The translations under genes and the position numbers were made by a program. A stretch of 64,000 nucleotides of DNA from Actinomyces graevenitzii C83 (GTDB lineage: Bacteria > Actinomycetota > Actinomycetes > Actinomycetales > Actinomycetaceae): positions 803,327-867,326 of the forward strand of contig NZ_JH470338.1 in NCBI RefSeq assembly GCF_000239695.1. Direction: 5' to 3'. The notes under the pieces are model-generated. The model saw only the letters and a program-made list of their open reading frames with translations. It had not been told where the DNA came from and ran no database searches. Of the stretch, positions 8,857-19,070 are shown in pieces (the stretch's first letter is position 1; each line of letters begins with the position of its first letter).

Positions 8857-10401
8857 TTACGCTTCTGGGTCGGTCCACAAACCTTGGGCAGCTTCTTCAC
8901 GCAGGGCTGCGCGGGCAGCCTCCTTAGCGTCCATACGTTCTTTGTATTCGGCTCGGCGCTGCTCGTTGGTACGGCGGTGGTAGTCCTCCACGCGCACATC
9001 CGTGCCACGCTGTCCCAGCAGCTCAGCCCCGGCAGTGAGGCTGGGCTCCCAAGTGAAGATGACGCCGTCGCTTAAATCACCAATCAGCACTGTGTCTCCA
9101 CCCTGCGCCCCGGCCTTAAGCAGCTCATCTTCTACGCCAGCAACCGCCAGACGGTCAGCCAGATAGCCCACGGCCTCATTATTAGTGAAGTCAGTTTGCA
9201 GCACCCAGCGTTCAGGCTTGTGACCACGCACCTGATAAACCTTGCCCTCCTGGGGGTGGTTAATCAGCTTAATGGTAGCGATAGGCTCATTCTTGCGTCG
9301 TCCCACCGGGGCCGGGGTGATAACCGGGCGCAGCGTCTGACTTTCGGTCTCTTGTAGCTGCTGGCGATCCTGCTCTACCAGGGCCGCTAGCGCATAGGAC
9401 AGTTCACGCAGGCCCTTACGGGTTAGCGCGCTCACCTCAAATACCGGCCAGCCGCGCTCTAGCAGCTCATCATGCATCATTTCCGCCATGGCGGCGCCGT
9501 CAGGCATATCCACCTTGTTAACCACAATCACGCGCGGGCGGCTCATCAGCGGCAAGCGGCCCGTAGCGCTGCCATCATCAGCTAGGCGCTGAGAGTAGGT
9601 GGCTAGTTCGGCTTCAATAACCTCAAGGTCATGGAGCGGATCACGGTCAGATTCCAATGTGGCCGCGTCAAGCACATGCACAATCACTGCGCAGCGCTCA
9701 ATGTGGCGCAAAAATTCTAGGCCCAGCCCCTTGCCTTCACTGGCGCCGGGGATCAGCCCGGGCACATCCGCGATGGTGTAACGGTTAGAGCCGGCCTCAA
9801 CCACACCCAGGTTTGGTACCAAAGTGGTGAAAGGATAGTCAGCAATCTTGGGGCGCGCCGCGCTCATGGCGGCAATCAGGGAGGATTTACCGGCGCTGGG
9901 GTAACCCACTAAAGCCACGTCGGCGATGGACTTTAGCTCAAGTACTACATCTTTTTTCTCACCGGGCAAACCCAATAGGTGAAAGCCCGGGGCGCGGCGC
10001 TTAGAGGAAGCTAGGGAGAAGTTACCGCGCCCGCCGGCGCCGCCTTCCGCCACTACCAGCTCTGCTCCCGGCTCAACCAGGTCAGCGATTACAGTGCCGT
10101 CAGTGTCTTTAACTACCGTGCCTTCAGGCACAGGCAGGATTACGTCAGCGCCGTTTTCACCGCGACGCCAGTCCCCCATACCGGGGGTGCCGCCGGCGGC
10201 ACTGCGGTGGGGGCTGCGGTGGTAGCTAAGTAGAGTGGTGACCGAGGGGTCTACCCGCAAAATAACTGAACCGCCGTGACCGCCGTCGCCACCATCAGGA
10301 CCAGCCAGGGGCTTGAACTTTTCACGGTGAATCGAGGTGCAACCATGGCCGCCGTCGCCACCGGCAACGTGCAAAACCACGCGATCAACAAAACTGGCCA
10401 T
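8857..10401 (-). CDS. obgE: GTPase Obg (CgtA)
   Basis: 514 residues. An N-terminal glycine-rich Obg fold (about 1-158) is followed by a G domain (about 160-340) with G1 [11 protein letters not shown]3 DVPGL and G4 NKVD, then the Obg C-terminal domain and a charged tail of about 60 residues typical of actinobacterial forms. It assists late 50S assembly and links to the stringent response. It is the third gene of rplU-rpmA-obgE. The usual partner proB does not follow. Confidence 0.97.
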   Translation of the reverse strand: MASFVDRVVLHVAGGDGGHGCTSIHREKFKPLAGPDGGDGGHGGSVILRVDPSVTTLLSYHRSPHRSAAGGTPGMGDWRRGENGADVILPVPEGTVVKDTDGTVIADLVEPGAELVVAEGGAGGRGNFSLASSKRRAPGFHLLGLPGEKKDVVLELKSIADVALVGYPSAGKSSLIAAMSAARPKIADYPFTTLVPNLGVVEAGSNRYTIADVPGLIPGASEGKGLGLEFLRHIERCAVIVHVLDAATLESDRDPLHDLEVIEAELATYSQRLADDGSATGRLPLMSRPRVIVVNKVDMPDGAAMAEMMHDELLERGWPVFEVSALTRKGLRELSYALAALVEQDRQQLQETESQTLRPVITPAPVGRRKNEPIATIKLINHPQEGKVYQVRGHKPERWVLQTDFTNNEAVGYLADRLAVAGVEDELLKAGAQGGDTVLIGDLSDGVIFTWEPSLTAGAELLGQRGTDVRVEDYHRRTNEQRRAEYKERMDAKEAARAALREEAAQGLWTDPEA

Positions 10402-10495
10402 GATCTCTCCTAGGTATCAGTTGCGGGCGTAGATATGACGCAAGGGCGGCCGGCATCGCGCCGAACCGCCCTCACATGACGTTTAGTCGCTGGTC

Positions 10496-10750
10496 TCAGG
10501 CCTCAACTAGAACGTTGACAACCTTACGACCGTGGTGGGTGCCGAACTCGACACTGCCAGCTGCGGTAGCAAACAGGGTGTCGTCGTTACCGCGGCCTAC
10601 GTTTACACCAGGGTGGAAGTGAGTGCCGCGCTGACGCACGATAATCTCTCCGGCCTTAACAAACTGGCCGCCGTAGCGCTTAACGCCCAGGTACTGTGCG
10701 TTCGAGTCACGGCCGTTGCGGGAGGAACCCAGACCCTTCTTGTGTGCCAT
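10496..10750 (-). CDS. rpmA: 50S ribosomal protein bL27
   Basis: 84 residues, normal length. It begins [17 protein letters not shown] and contains KRYGGQ, the bL27 signature; its N-terminus reaches the peptidyl transferase centre. No removable N-terminal extension is present. It lies 51 nt downstream of rplU and 94 nt upstream of obgE in the classic operon. Confidence 0.98.
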   Translation of the reverse strand: MAHKKGLGSSRNGRDSNAQYLGVKRYGGQFVKAGEIIVRQRGTHFHPGVNVGRGNDDTLFATAAGSVEFGTHHGRKVVNVLVEA

Positions 10751-10801
10751 TTCCTAATCCTCTTTTCTGCTAAGACTAATCGATGCCGATATAGGGCAAG
10801 A

Positions 10802-11110
10802 TCAGGCGATTGCGGTTACCTTGACGGCGGTCAGCTTGGCGCGGTGGCCCTGACGCTTGCGGTAACCGGTCTTGTTCTTGAACTTGAGGATGTTGATCTT
10901 AGGACCCTTCTCGTCGCCGACGATTTCGGCGCGAACGGATACCTCGGCTAGGCCAGCAGCGTCCGAGGTCACCTTGTCGCCATCCACCAGGAGTAGGGGG
11001 GCGAGGGTTACCTCGTCGCCGATCTCACCGGCAAGCTTGTCGACAACGACGACGTCGCCGACGGAGACCTTCTCCTGACGGCCACCAGCCTTGACGATCG
11101 CGTAGACCAC
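10802..11110 (-). CDS. rplU: 50S ribosomal protein bL21
   Basis: About 102 residues from a GTG start, with [12 protein letters not shown] at the N-terminus and [12 protein letters not shown] near the C-terminus, both typical of bL21. I chose the GTG at 11108-11110 because bL21 normally begins VYAIVK and an AAAGAG box lies upstream. An in-frame ATG at 11122 directly abuts that box and would add MSIN. First gene of rplU-rpmA-obgE. Confidence 0.95.
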   Translation of the reverse strand: MVYAIVKAGGRQEKVSVGDVVVVDKLAGEIGDEVTLAPLLLVDGDKVTSDAAGLAEVSVRAEIVGDEKGPKINILKFKNKTGYRKRQGHRAKLTAVKVTAIA

Positions 11111-11246
11111 GTTGATGCTCATCTCTTTTAGTCGTTTTAAGCGCCCCGTAGCTACTAAGCCAACTTGGCACTTTCTGGCAAACGGTGCGCAACGCACCGA
11201 CGGTCAACTCTACGTGACGAAGGGGCGTTGCGCCAACCTGTTTTCG

Positions 11247-14000
11247 CTATTCTTCGGTGTGGTCTTGCGCACCGGTTTCAGTTTGTGCCGGTGCCACCAC
11301 CCCGGAGCTAGCTGCCCGACGGCGCGGGCGACGCATAGTTTCCAGCACCGTGTCGGCGCTAGCAACTACCGATCCACCTCCGGAAATAGTCTGCTTCTGG
11401 GCCGGGGCGGCCGGTGCATGTGCGGGGGTGACGCTTACATTGGGAGCACTAGCGGCGCGGCGCACAGCCCGACGGCGCGGGCGCGGCTGGGCTACCTCGC
11501 TAGCTGCGTGTGCCTGCTCGGCTACCTCGGTGCTTGCGGGCGCCTGTCCGGTTACCTCCTCCTGGGAGGCTGCCGGCTCTAGTGGCGCGTCAGCCGGCTG
11601 CTGAGCCTCAGCGGCGCCGGCGTGGGCCGCAACGCTATCGCTGTCCGCAGCAGCGCCGTCGTGAGCACCAGCGTCGCCAGCGACCGGGGCGGCGTCGTGA
11701 GCAGCACCGTTGGCAGCGTCGTCGTGAGCCTGCTGCGGCTCCAAAACCTCCATAAAGTCAACCGGCGCAGCGCTCTGCACAAACCGACCCGAGCGGCGCA
11801 CCCGGCGCGGGGGGCGGACGGTTTCACGCGGCGTCTCACTGGCCCCGCTTTCGTGAGCCTGCTCAGCGGCGGCAGCAATCTGGGCTAGAGCGTTGCGCAC
11901 ATTGTCACGCTCAGACTCATCGGCCACGCTAGCTGCAGCAGATTCGCTGGCGACGTCACCCTTATGACGCGGCTCTTCATCCCGGCGCTGCTTACGACGA
12001 CGCTTACCACCATCTAGGTGCGCCGAGGCAGACATGGACATGTCCACCACCTGGTTTTCCACCGGGGCGTCATGAACGATAAAGCCACGCCCATTGCAGT
12101 GCTCACACGGCGTCGAGAAGGCCTCCACCAGCCCCTGCCCCACGCGCTTACGGGTCATCTGCACCAGACCCAAGCTGGTTACTTCAGTGACCTGGTGACG
12201 GGTGCGGTCGCGGCCCAGGCATTCGATTAGGCGGCGTAGTACCAGGTCACGGTTAGACTCCAGCACCATATCCACGAAGTCGATTACCACCATGCCACCG
12301 ATGTCGCGCAGACGCAGCTGGCGCACAATCTCCTCAGCTGCTTCCAGGTTGTTGCGGGTGACGGTCTCCTCTAGGGTGCCGCCCGCGCCGGTAAAGCGCC
12401 CGGTGTTGACGTCAATAACCGTCATGGCTTCAGTGCGGTCAATTACTAAGGTACCGCCGCTAGGTAGCCACACCTTGCGGTCAAAAGCCTTAGCTAGCTG
12501 CTCATCCACCCGGTAAGTGGCAAACACGTCCACCGGGGAAACCCAGTGCTCTAGCCGGTCAGCTAGCTCAGGGCTCAGCTCAGTGACGTATTCACTAATG
12601 GTCTGCCAGGCCTTAGTGCCAGAGACGATCAGCTTGCGGAAGTCTTCACTAAAGACGTCACGCACCACGCGCAAAGCCAACTCCGGCTCGCCCTTTAGTA
12701 GCAGTGGGGCTTTGCCTGAGCCACGATTAACGGCCTCTACCTTCTTTTGGATCTGCTCCCATTGGGCGGTTAGGCGCTGCACGTCAGCGGCTAGCTGCTC
12801 TTCAGTAGCGCCCTCAGCGGCGGTGCGCACAATTACGCCGTGTCCGGCGGGCACAACCTGCTTCAAAATGCGCTTTAGGCGGCCGCGCTCAGTGTCGGGC
12901 AGCTTGCGTGAAATACCGGTCATAGACCCCCCGGGCACTAGCACCAGGTGGCGTCCGGCCAGGGTGATCTGGCTGGTTAGGCGCGCGCCCTTGTGACCGA
13001 TGGGGTCCTTAGTTACCTGCACTACCACCGTGTCGCCGCTCTTGAGGGCGTCTTCGATGCGGCGGGGCTTGCCTTCCAGGCCGGCGGCGTCCCAGTTAAC
13101 TTCACCGGCGTAAAGCACGGCGTTGCGGCCCTTGCCTAGGTCAACGAAGGCAGCTTCCATGGAGGGCAGCACGTTTTGTACGCGGCCGATGTAGACATTG
13201 CCCACCATTGAGGTTTGGGTGTGGCGGGCTACGTAGTGTTCTACCAGCATGTCGTCTTCAAGTACGGCGATCTGGTTGAGGCCGTCTTTTTCACGCACGA
13301 TCATCTGGCGGTCTACGCTTTCGCGGCGGGCCAGGAATTCAGCTTCGGTCACGATGGGGCGACGGCGTCCGGCCGCGCGTCCTTCACGGCGGCGCTGACG
13401 CTTAGCTTCTAGGCGGGTAGAGCCTTTAAGCGCGGTAACTTCGTCTTTAACGTCCCGGGCTTCGTCTGAGCGGGTACGGGTGCGGCGGCGACGGCGACGG
13501 CGCAGCGAGCCAGACTCGCCGCCTTCTTCTTCCTCACTACCTTCTTCACTGGCCTGTGCGTCACCTTCAGCCTCTTGAGAGCCGGAGGCATCGGCAGAGG
13601 CGGCGCTGGGGGTGTTTTCTTCTTCCTCTTCGCGCATGCGTGAGCGGCGTCCGCGCCCGCCACGACGACGGCGCACAGACTTGCGGCCGTTTTCTTCGTC
13701 TTCTTCAGCTGTGATTACATCAGTACTTTCGTCCTGAGTTGCTTCGCTCTCTTCGTCAGCTACTTCGACGCGCTTTTCGCGGCTAGTACGTTCGTCACGG
13801 TGGCGAGTTTTGCGGGACTTAACGCTCGCGCGCGGGGTGCGGGCGGCGTCGTCGTCATTTTCAGCAGAATCAGCCTCTACTACCGGGCGCTTACGCACTG
13901 CCGAAAAATCGGGGGCCTGAAATAGTAGGGAACCAAAAGAAGCGGACGCACTGGGGGCTGCCTGGGGTTCCTCGGCAGCACTAAAAGTAGAGTCAGCCAT
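11247..14000 (-). CDS. Rne/Rng family ribonuclease (RNase E/G)
   Basis: 917 residues from the ATG at 14000, preceded by GGAG; an in-frame TTG at 14012 contains that box and is unlikely. A long Arg/Glu-rich N-terminal region (about 1-240) precedes the S1 domain (VGNVYIGRVQNVLPSMEAAF) and the catalytic core (TVIDVNTGRF, DFVDM). The Zn-link is CEHCNGRG. After about residue 640 comes a disordered Ala/Glu/Arg-rich tail. This central placing of the core is typical of actinobacterial RNase E/G, which processes rRNA and starts mRNA decay. It lies upstream of rplU. Confidence 0.95.
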   Translation of the reverse strand: MADSTFSAAEEPQAAPSASASFGSLLFQAPDFSAVRKRPVVEADSAENDDDAARTPRASVKSRKTRHRDERTSREKRVEVADEESEATQDESTDVITAEEDEENGRKSVRRRRGGRGRRSRMREEEEENTPSAASADASGSQEAEGDAQASEEGSEEEEGGESGSLRRRRRRRTRTRSDEARDVKDEVTALKGSTRLEAKRQRRREGRAAGRRRPIVTEAEFLARRESVDRQMIVREKDGLNQIAVLEDDMLVEHYVARHTQTSMVGNVYIGRVQNVLPSMEAAFVDLGKGRNAVLYAGEVNWDAAGLEGKPRRIEDALKSGDTVVVQVTKDPIGHKGARLTSQITLAGRHLVLVPGGSMTGISRKLPDTERGRLKRILKQVVPAGHGVIVRTAAEGATEEQLAADVQRLTAQWEQIQKKVEAVNRGSGKAPLLLKGEPELALRVVRDVFSEDFRKLIVSGTKAWQTISEYVTELSPELADRLEHWVSPVDVFATYRVDEQLAKAFDRKVWLPSGGTLVIDRTEAMTVIDVNTGRFTGAGGTLEETVTRNNLEAAEEIVRQLRLRDIGGMVVIDFVDMVLESNRDLVLRRLIECLGRDRTRHQVTEVTSLGLVQMTRKRVGQGLVEAFSTPCEHCNGRGFIVHDAPVENQVVDMSMSASAHLDGGKRRRKQRRDEEPRHKGDVASESAAASVADESERDNVRNALAQIAAAAEQAHESGASETPRETVRPPRRVRRSGRFVQSAAPVDFMEVLEPQQAHDDAANGAAHDAAPVAGDAGAHDGAAADSDSVAAHAGAAEAQQPADAPLEPAASQEEVTGQAPASTEVAEQAHAASEVAQPRPRRRAVRRAASAPNVSVTPAHAPAAPAQKQTISGGGSVVASADTVLETMRRPRRRAASSGVVAPAQTETGAQDHTEE

Positions 14001-14073
14001 TATTTTCTCCAAAGTGACGCAGCCCAGGTTCGCACCTACCCCAAGCTGGTCGGGTCGTCGCCGCAGTGGGCGG

Positions 14074-14130
14074 AAAGTCTAGGAGCATCCCTTATGGGAT
14101 GTCAGGGCCGCCGCAGTGCGCATTCTAGCC
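14074..14130 (-). promoter_or_regulatory. Putative rne leader hairpin and -10 box
   Basis: In the 579-nt gap 14001-14591, a hairpin with a 6-7 bp stem around 14086-14102 (GCATCCC/GGGATGT) and a TAGAAT box (minus strand, near 14121) lie upstream of the RNase gene. CACTGCGGCG occurs on both sides of the hairpin. RNase E mRNAs are often self-regulated through the 5' leader in other bacteria; that this applies here is inference. Confidence 0.35.
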
Positions 14131-14514
14131 GGGCTTTGCAGCGACGAACTTATGCGGCGCAAAAGCAGTTTGGCGAGCGCAGGGCAGGCGGAGAGCGCGC
14201 TGGTACGTAAGCGGAGCTCTTAGGGAATTATTCCACACCCATGGCACTAAAACCTGGTAGAGGCGTCACAGATGGCCAGTTTTTACTGTTGGCGTTAATA
14301 GCCTCAAGCGGAGCCTGAGCATTTTTCGGGCGTGTCGAAGCTGGCTTAGGGAGAGCACAAAAACGGGACTTAAGTCAGAAACATATAAACCGACCCCAGT
14401 CAGTAGGGACGTATGTCCCAGGTATTTTGCAAGGGTAAACAAATTCACTTGAGTCGTTTGCACCCTTAGTCAAAAAGTCCCACTTCTTCATGACAGCGCG
14501 TCAGGCTTGGAAGT

Positions 14515-14532
14515 ACACTTACGGCGAAGTGT
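14515..14532 (+). promoter_or_regulatory. Operator-like dyad upstream of cydA
   Basis: ACACTT-N6-AAGTGT, a perfect 6-6-6 inverted repeat ending 59 nt before the cydA start. Other palindromes in the same gap are GACTTAAGTC (14367-14376) and GGGAC-N4-GTCCC (14406-14419). Size and place suit a regulator site for the oxidase operon; the binding protein is unknown and it is not a clear Rex or CRP site. Confidence 0.45.
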
Positions 14533-14591
14533 TTTGGCCCTACGGCTAAAAACTCAAGATTGAATCATTAGTACCAAGAAAGGTAGCGCTT

Positions 14592-16094
14592 GTGACCACC
14601 GCAATGGCGCTCGACAGTCTGGACCTAGCCCGCTGGCAGTTCGGGATCACGACCGTCTATCACTTCGTTCTGGTTCCGCTCACCATCGGCCTAGCACCGC
14701 TGGTGGCGCTCATGGAAACCGCTTGGCTCAAGACTGGTAACGAGCAGTGGCTAACTCTTACCAAGTTCTTCGGCAAGGTATTCATTATTAACTTCGCACT
14801 CGGTGTGGCCACCGGTATCGTGCAGGAATTCCAGTTCGGTATGAACTGGTCTGAATACTCTCGCTTTGTAGGCAACATCTTTGGCGCTCCGCTAGCCTTC
14901 GAGGCCCTGCTGGCCTTCTTCATGGAATCCACTTTCATGGGCGTGTGGATTTTCGGCTGGGACCGTCTGAGCAAGAAACTGCACAACCTGTGCATCTGGA
15001 TGGTAGCGCTAGGCGTTAACCTGTCCGCCCTATTCATTTTGGCCGCTAACTCCTGGATGCAGCACCCGGTAGGCGCCGTCGTTAACCCCAAGACCGGCCG
15101 CGCCGAGCTTGATGGTATTGGCGGCTTCTTCGAGGTACTCACCTCTCCCCTAACCTGGGCCACCTACCTGCACGTAGTGACCACTGCCCTGCTGGTTGCC
15201 GGCGCCATGGTTATGGGTATTTCCATCTGGTGGATGGTGCGCGCGGTGCGTGCCGAGCAGAAGTTTGAGGCCACCGAGCTGTGGCGTCGCGGCGCTCGCT
15301 TTGGCGCCTACTTCGCCCTAATCGCCGGCCTTGGTGTACTAGGCACCGGTCACTGGCAGGGCCAGCAGATCGCTGAATACCAGCCCGCCAAGTTCGCCGC
15401 CGCCGAGGCCCTGTGCCAGAGTCAGGAAGGCGCCGGCTTTACCGTAGCTGCCTTTGGTGACTGCTCTGCCAACGGCGGCCCCACCCGCATCATTGAGATC
15501 CCCAAGGTCTACTCCTTCATGGCCACCAACGACTTCAACGCCCGCATGACCGGCTTGGACGACGCCCAGAAGGACATGGAGCAGCGCTTTGGTAGCACCG
15601 CTGCCGACGGCTCCAAGATCAACTACACCCCCGACGTGATGACCACCTTCTGGACCTTCCGTCTGATGATCGGCACCGGCTCGCTATCCATCTTGCTGGC
15701 CCTGGTGGTGCTGTACCTGACCCGCGCCAACAAGCTCATTGCTAACCGCAAGCTGGGCACGCTGGCTCTGTGGAGTGTGACCCTGCCCTTCCTGGGTGCC
15801 AGCTTCGGTTGGATCTTTACCGAAATTGGCCGTCAGCCTTGGGTAGTAGCCCCCAACCTGGCCACGGTACGTCCTGACGACCCCACCACCTGGGTATACA
15901 TGCTCACCCAGAACGGTGTATCCACGGTAGTCTCTTCTGCTTCCGTATTGACCAGTATGGTCGTATTCACCCTGCTCTATGCCGCTCTGGGCGTGGTTTG
16001 GTTTATGCTCCTGCGTCGCTATGTGCGTGAAGGCGTACGCACCCCGGTAGCTGACAAACCGGCCGACGACGCCGAGCTGACCTTCCAGTACTGA
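14592..16094 (+). CDS. cydA: Cytochrome bd ubiquinol/menaquinol oxidase subunit I
   Basis: 500 residues, GTG start. The N-terminal segment LDLARWQFGITTVYHF holds a heme-ligand histidine of CydA, and GRQPWVV is the conserved quinol-oxidase motif. About nine membrane helices are visible. With CydB it forms a high-affinity oxygen reductase that does not pump protons but builds a gradient vectorially. The length suggests the short Q-loop type common in Gram-positives. It is first in the cyd block. Confidence 0.97.
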   Translation: MTTAMALDSLDLARWQFGITTVYHFVLVPLTIGLAPLVALMETAWLKTGNEQWLTLTKFFGKVFIINFALGVATGIVQEFQFGMNWSEYSRFVGNIFGAPLAFEALLAFFMESTFMGVWIFGWDRLSKKLHNLCIWMVALGVNLSALFILAANSWMQHPVGAVVNPKTGRAELDGIGGFFEVLTSPLTWATYLHVVTTALLVAGAMVMGISIWWMVRAVRAEQKFEATELWRRGARFGAYFALIAGLGVLGTGHWQGQQIAEYQPAKFAAAEALCQSQEGAGFTVAAFGDCSANGGPTRIIEIPKVYSFMATNDFNARMTGLDDAQKDMEQRFGSTAADGSKINYTPDVMTTFWTFRLMIGTGSLSILLALVVLYLTRANKLIANRKLGTLALWSVTLPFLGASFGWIFTEIGRQPWVVAPNLATVRPDDPTTWVYMLTQNGVSTVVSSASVLTSMVVFTLLYAALGVVWFMLLRRYVREGVRTPVADKPADDAELTFQY

Positions 16095-16117
16095 TAAATA
16101 CAAGGAAGTAAGACAAA

Positions 16118-17260
16118 ATGACGTTATCTGTTCTCTGGTTCATCCTCATCGCTGTTTTGTGGATCGGCTACCTGACCCTAGAAGGCTTCGGCTTTGGGGT
16201 GGGCATGATCTACAAGTTCGTGGCCAAAGATGAGCGCGAACGCCGCGCCCTACTAGGCACTATCGGCCCCCACTGGGACGGTAACGAGGTATGGCTACTC
16301 ACCGCTGGTGGTGCCACCTTCGCCGCTTTCCCCGAGTGGTACGGCACGCTCTTTTCTGGAGCCTACCTAGTTCTGTTCCTGATCCTGCTGGCCCTGATCG
16401 TGCGTGTCTGCGCTATTGAGTGGCGCGGCAAGATCAACTCTGACACCTGGCGTGCTCGCTGGGACTGGGCCCACACCATCAGCGCCTGGCTGCCCGCCAT
16501 CTTGTGGGGTGCGGCCTTCGCCAATCTGGTGCAGGGTATGCAGATTGAGGTAGTTGAGGTTGCCAGCCGCAAGGTTGTGCCCGTCTCTGAGGCCCTGGCG
16601 GCCCAGAGCGCCGGCACCCTGATTCCGGGTGCCTCCCACGAAATCACCGGTGGCTTCTGGAGCCTGATCACCCCCTTCACTCTGCTAGGTGGTTTGGTTA
16701 CCTGCTCGCTGTTCTTGACCCACGGGGCCCTGTTCGCGGCCCTAAAGACCGCTGGCGATCTGTCCAAGCGTTGCTCCGCCCTGGCCCTGAAGCTGGGCGT
16801 GGTCTCCACCGTACTCACCGCACTGTGGGCGCTGTGGGCTCAGCTGGCCTACTCCGCCAGCCCCGCTTCTTGGATTGGTCTGGTACTGGCTGCCCTGTTC
16901 CTGGTGGCTTCCTTGTACCTGAATCTGCGTGGGCGTCAGGGTCTGGCTTTTGCCACCCACTTTGGTGCCATTGCCTTTGCCGTGGTGTTCATCTTCCTGG
17001 CTATCACCCCCGACATTATGCGTTCTGCCATCAACCCGGCTTACTCGCTGACCATCTCTCAGGGTGCTAGCGCGGATGTGACCTTGCTGATTATGAGCAT
17101 TGCTGCCGTGGTATTCGTACCCGTGGTGCTGGTGTACACCATTTGGAGCTACAAGGTCTTCGCCAAGCGCATCAACGCTGAAAAGATCGACCCCAATGCC
17201 GGCCTGGACCCGGTTAAGGTGCGCGACAACTCCGCTAAGCCGGTGGGCTTGGCTTACTGA
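16118..17260 (+). CDS. cydB: Cytochrome bd oxidase subunit II
   Basis: 380 residues. The start LWFILIAVLWIGYLTLEGFGFGVGM and the segment GPHWDGNEVWLLTAGGA are diagnostic for CydB. About eight to nine transmembrane helices are visible. It pairs with CydA. It starts 23 nt after cydA with AAGGAAG upstream, and a strong terminator follows, so cydAB can be expressed apart from cydDC. Confidence 0.97.
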   Translation: MTLSVLWFILIAVLWIGYLTLEGFGFGVGMIYKFVAKDERERRALLGTIGPHWDGNEVWLLTAGGATFAAFPEWYGTLFSGAYLVLFLILLALIVRVCAIEWRGKINSDTWRARWDWAHTISAWLPAILWGAAFANLVQGMQIEVVEVASRKVVPVSEALAAQSAGTLIPGASHEITGGFWSLITPFTLLGGLVTCSLFLTHGALFAALKTAGDLSKRCSALALKLGVVSTVLTALWALWAQLAYSASPASWIGLVLAALFLVASLYLNLRGRQGLAFATHFGAIAFAVVFIFLAITPDIMRSAINPAYSLTISQGASADVTLLIMSIAAVVFVPVVLVYTIWSYKVFAKRINAEKIDPNAGLDPVKVRDNSAKPVGLAY

Positions 17261-17320
17261 TCACTTGGCCTGCTGATCAATAAGATCAGTACTCACCACT
17301 GATTGATGTTTAGCAAAGCG

Positions 17321-17367
17321 CTGGTGGCGGGCAACCTGCTTATGGTTGCCCGCCACCAGACTTTTTT
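17321..17367 (+). terminator. Rho-independent terminator after cydAB
   Basis: A perfect 15-bp GC-rich stem (17321-17335 with 17345-17359, 9-nt loop) followed by six T (17362-17367). It separates cydAB from cydDC. Confidence 0.92.
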
Positions 17368-17396
17368 CCTAAATCAAACTATTTGAATATCCTCGC

Positions 17397-17402
17397 TAGA
17401 CT
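17397..17402 (+). promoter_or_regulatory. -10 box of a probable leaderless cydD promoter
   Basis: TAGACT lies exactly 6 nt before the GTG start of cydD, and no ribosome binding site exists between the terminator and the start. This fits a leaderless transcript. No good -35 is seen. Confidence 0.5.
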
Positions 17403-17408
17403 GGCCTT

Positions 17409-19070
17409 GTGAAGCCTTTGGACCCACGCCTGGCGCGCTACGCTAAAGCGGCTCGCAGCTACATTATTTTCACCGCAGTCACCGGTTTTCTAACCGCCGC
17501 TGCCATAGTTAGCCAAGCTGCTTTGATTGCCTACGTAATTGCCCCCGTGATCACCTCAAAGCAGTCCTTAAACACGCTGGCCCTGCCACTGGCCCTGTTG
17601 GCGGGGGTGCTAGTTGTGCGCGTAGCAATTACCTACCTGCAAGAGTCACGCGCCCACCGCGCGGCCACACAAACGGTGGTGCAGCTACGCAAGCGCGTAT
17701 TAGAGCAGGCTATTGCCGCCGGCCCACGTTGGCGCTCCACCAACACTTCCCAGAGTGCCACTTTGGCTACGCGTGGCCTAGATGATCTAGAGCCTTACTT
17801 CACCCGCTACCTGCCCCAGCTGCTGCTGGCGGCCACGGTCACCCCGGCCACGGCCCTAGTGATGTTCACCCAAGACATCCCCTCAGCTATTGCGGTAGTG
17901 GCCACGATCCCGCTGATCCCTATTTTTATGATCCTGATCGGCAAGCTCACCTCTCAGTACTCCAATGAGCGTCTAGCAGCCATGCAGCGTCTAGGCGCCC
18001 AGGTTTTAGATTTGGCTTCAGGGCTACCCACCCTTAAGGCGCTAGGGCGCGCCCAGGGGTCAAGTAAACGCATTTATCAGCTTGGCAAGGCTTATAACGC
18101 CACCACTATGGCTACTTTGCGGGTAGCTTTCCTCTCTGGCGCAGTGCTGGAATTTATCACTACCCTATCGGTGGCGATTGTGGCCGTTGAGGTAGGTTTC
18201 CGCCTGCTATATGGGCACCTGGATTTAGCTACTGCCCTGCTGGTAATCATGATTGCCCCCGAGGTTTATCAGCCCCTGCGTCAGGTGGGTTTCCACTTCC
18301 ACGCCTCAGCTAATGGTGTGGCTGCCGCCGAGCAGGCTTTTGAAATCATTGAGCGCTCCCAGCACCAGGGCAGCCAAGCGGCCCCACAGCTGAGCCAAAC
18401 CACTATTGAGATCAGAAATCTTTCGGTTAAGGCTCGCGGCACCTATGCCCCAGCTTTGCTTTCGGCCCGCTTAGAGCCGGGAAAAATCCATGTGCTGGTA
18501 GGTAAATCCGGTGCCGGTAAAACCACCACCGCCCAGGTATTAATGGGCTTAGTACAGCCCACTAGCGGCCAAGTTAATTTGCTCAGCGACGGCGCCAGCT
18601 TGGATTTGCGTGAAGTTGAGCTTAACTCCTGGTGGCGCCAGCTAACCTGGGTGAGCCAACATCCAGCGATTTTACCCGGCTCAGTGCGTCAGTATCTGCT
18701 TAGTGCCGGCGCGTGCAGCCAAGCCGAGCTGGAAAAGGCGGCGCAGGTAACCGGTTTCGACGCCGTCGTAGCCGCGCTGCCCCAAGGCTGGGACACCCAG
18801 CTGGGTCAAGGCGGGGTGGGTTTAAGCGTGGGTCAGCGTCAGCGCTTGGCGTTAACCAGGGCCCTAGTCAACCCCAGCGCCCTGGTACTGCTTGATGAAC
18901 CCAGCGCCCACCTGGATGCCATCAGTGAAAACCAGATCGTGCAGGCCGTGCTGCAGCTGCGTGAAGCAGGCTCAACCGTGGTGGTTATTGCTCACCGTCA
19001 GGCACTTATCAACATTGCCGACAATGTCATTGAGGTGTGCGCCCAGGCGCTAGCCGCGCAGGAGGCTTAA
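17409..19070 (+). CDS. cydD: Thiol reductant ABC exporter subunit CydD
   Basis: 553 residues, GTG start. About six membrane helices (1-300) precede a nucleotide-binding domain with Walker A GKSGAGKTT, signature LSVGQRQRL (Val in place of the first Gly of LSGGQ) and Walker B LVLLDEPSAHLD. In the characterised system CydDC transports cysteine/glutathione or heme-related substrates and is required for assembly of cytochrome bd. It ends directly before the cydC GTG. Its position after cydAB supports the name. Confidence 0.92.
   Translation: MKPLDPRLARYAKAARSYIIFTAVTGFLTAAAIVSQAALIAYVIAPVITSKQSLNTLALPLALLAGVLVVRVAITYLQESRAHRAATQTVVQLRKRVLEQAIAAGPRWRSTNTSQSATLATRGLDDLEPYFTRYLPQLLLAATVTPATALVMFTQDIPSAIAVVATIPLIPIFMILIGKLTSQYSNERLAAMQRLGAQVLDLASGLPTLKALGRAQGSSKRIYQLGKAYNATTMATLRVAFLSGAVLEFITTLSVAIVAVEVGFRLLYGHLDLATALLVIMIAPEVYQPLRQVGFHFHASANGVAAAEQAFEIIERSQHQGSQAAPQLSQTTIEIRNLSVKARGTYAPALLSARLEPGKIHVLVGKSGAGKTTTAQVLMGLVQPTSGQVNLLSDGASLDLREVELNSWWRQLTWVSQHPAILPGSVRQYLLSAGACSQAELEKAAQVTGFDAVVAALPQGWDTQLGQGGVGLSVGQRQRLALTRALVNPSALVLLDEPSAHLDAISENQIVQAVLQLREAGSTVVVIAHRQALINIADNVIEVCAQALAAQEA

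Noticed and set aside
14266..14463. A 65-residue minus-strand reading frame upstream of cydA
   Set aside because: No ribosome binding site, low-complexity Leu/Arg end, and overlap with the palindrome cluster.
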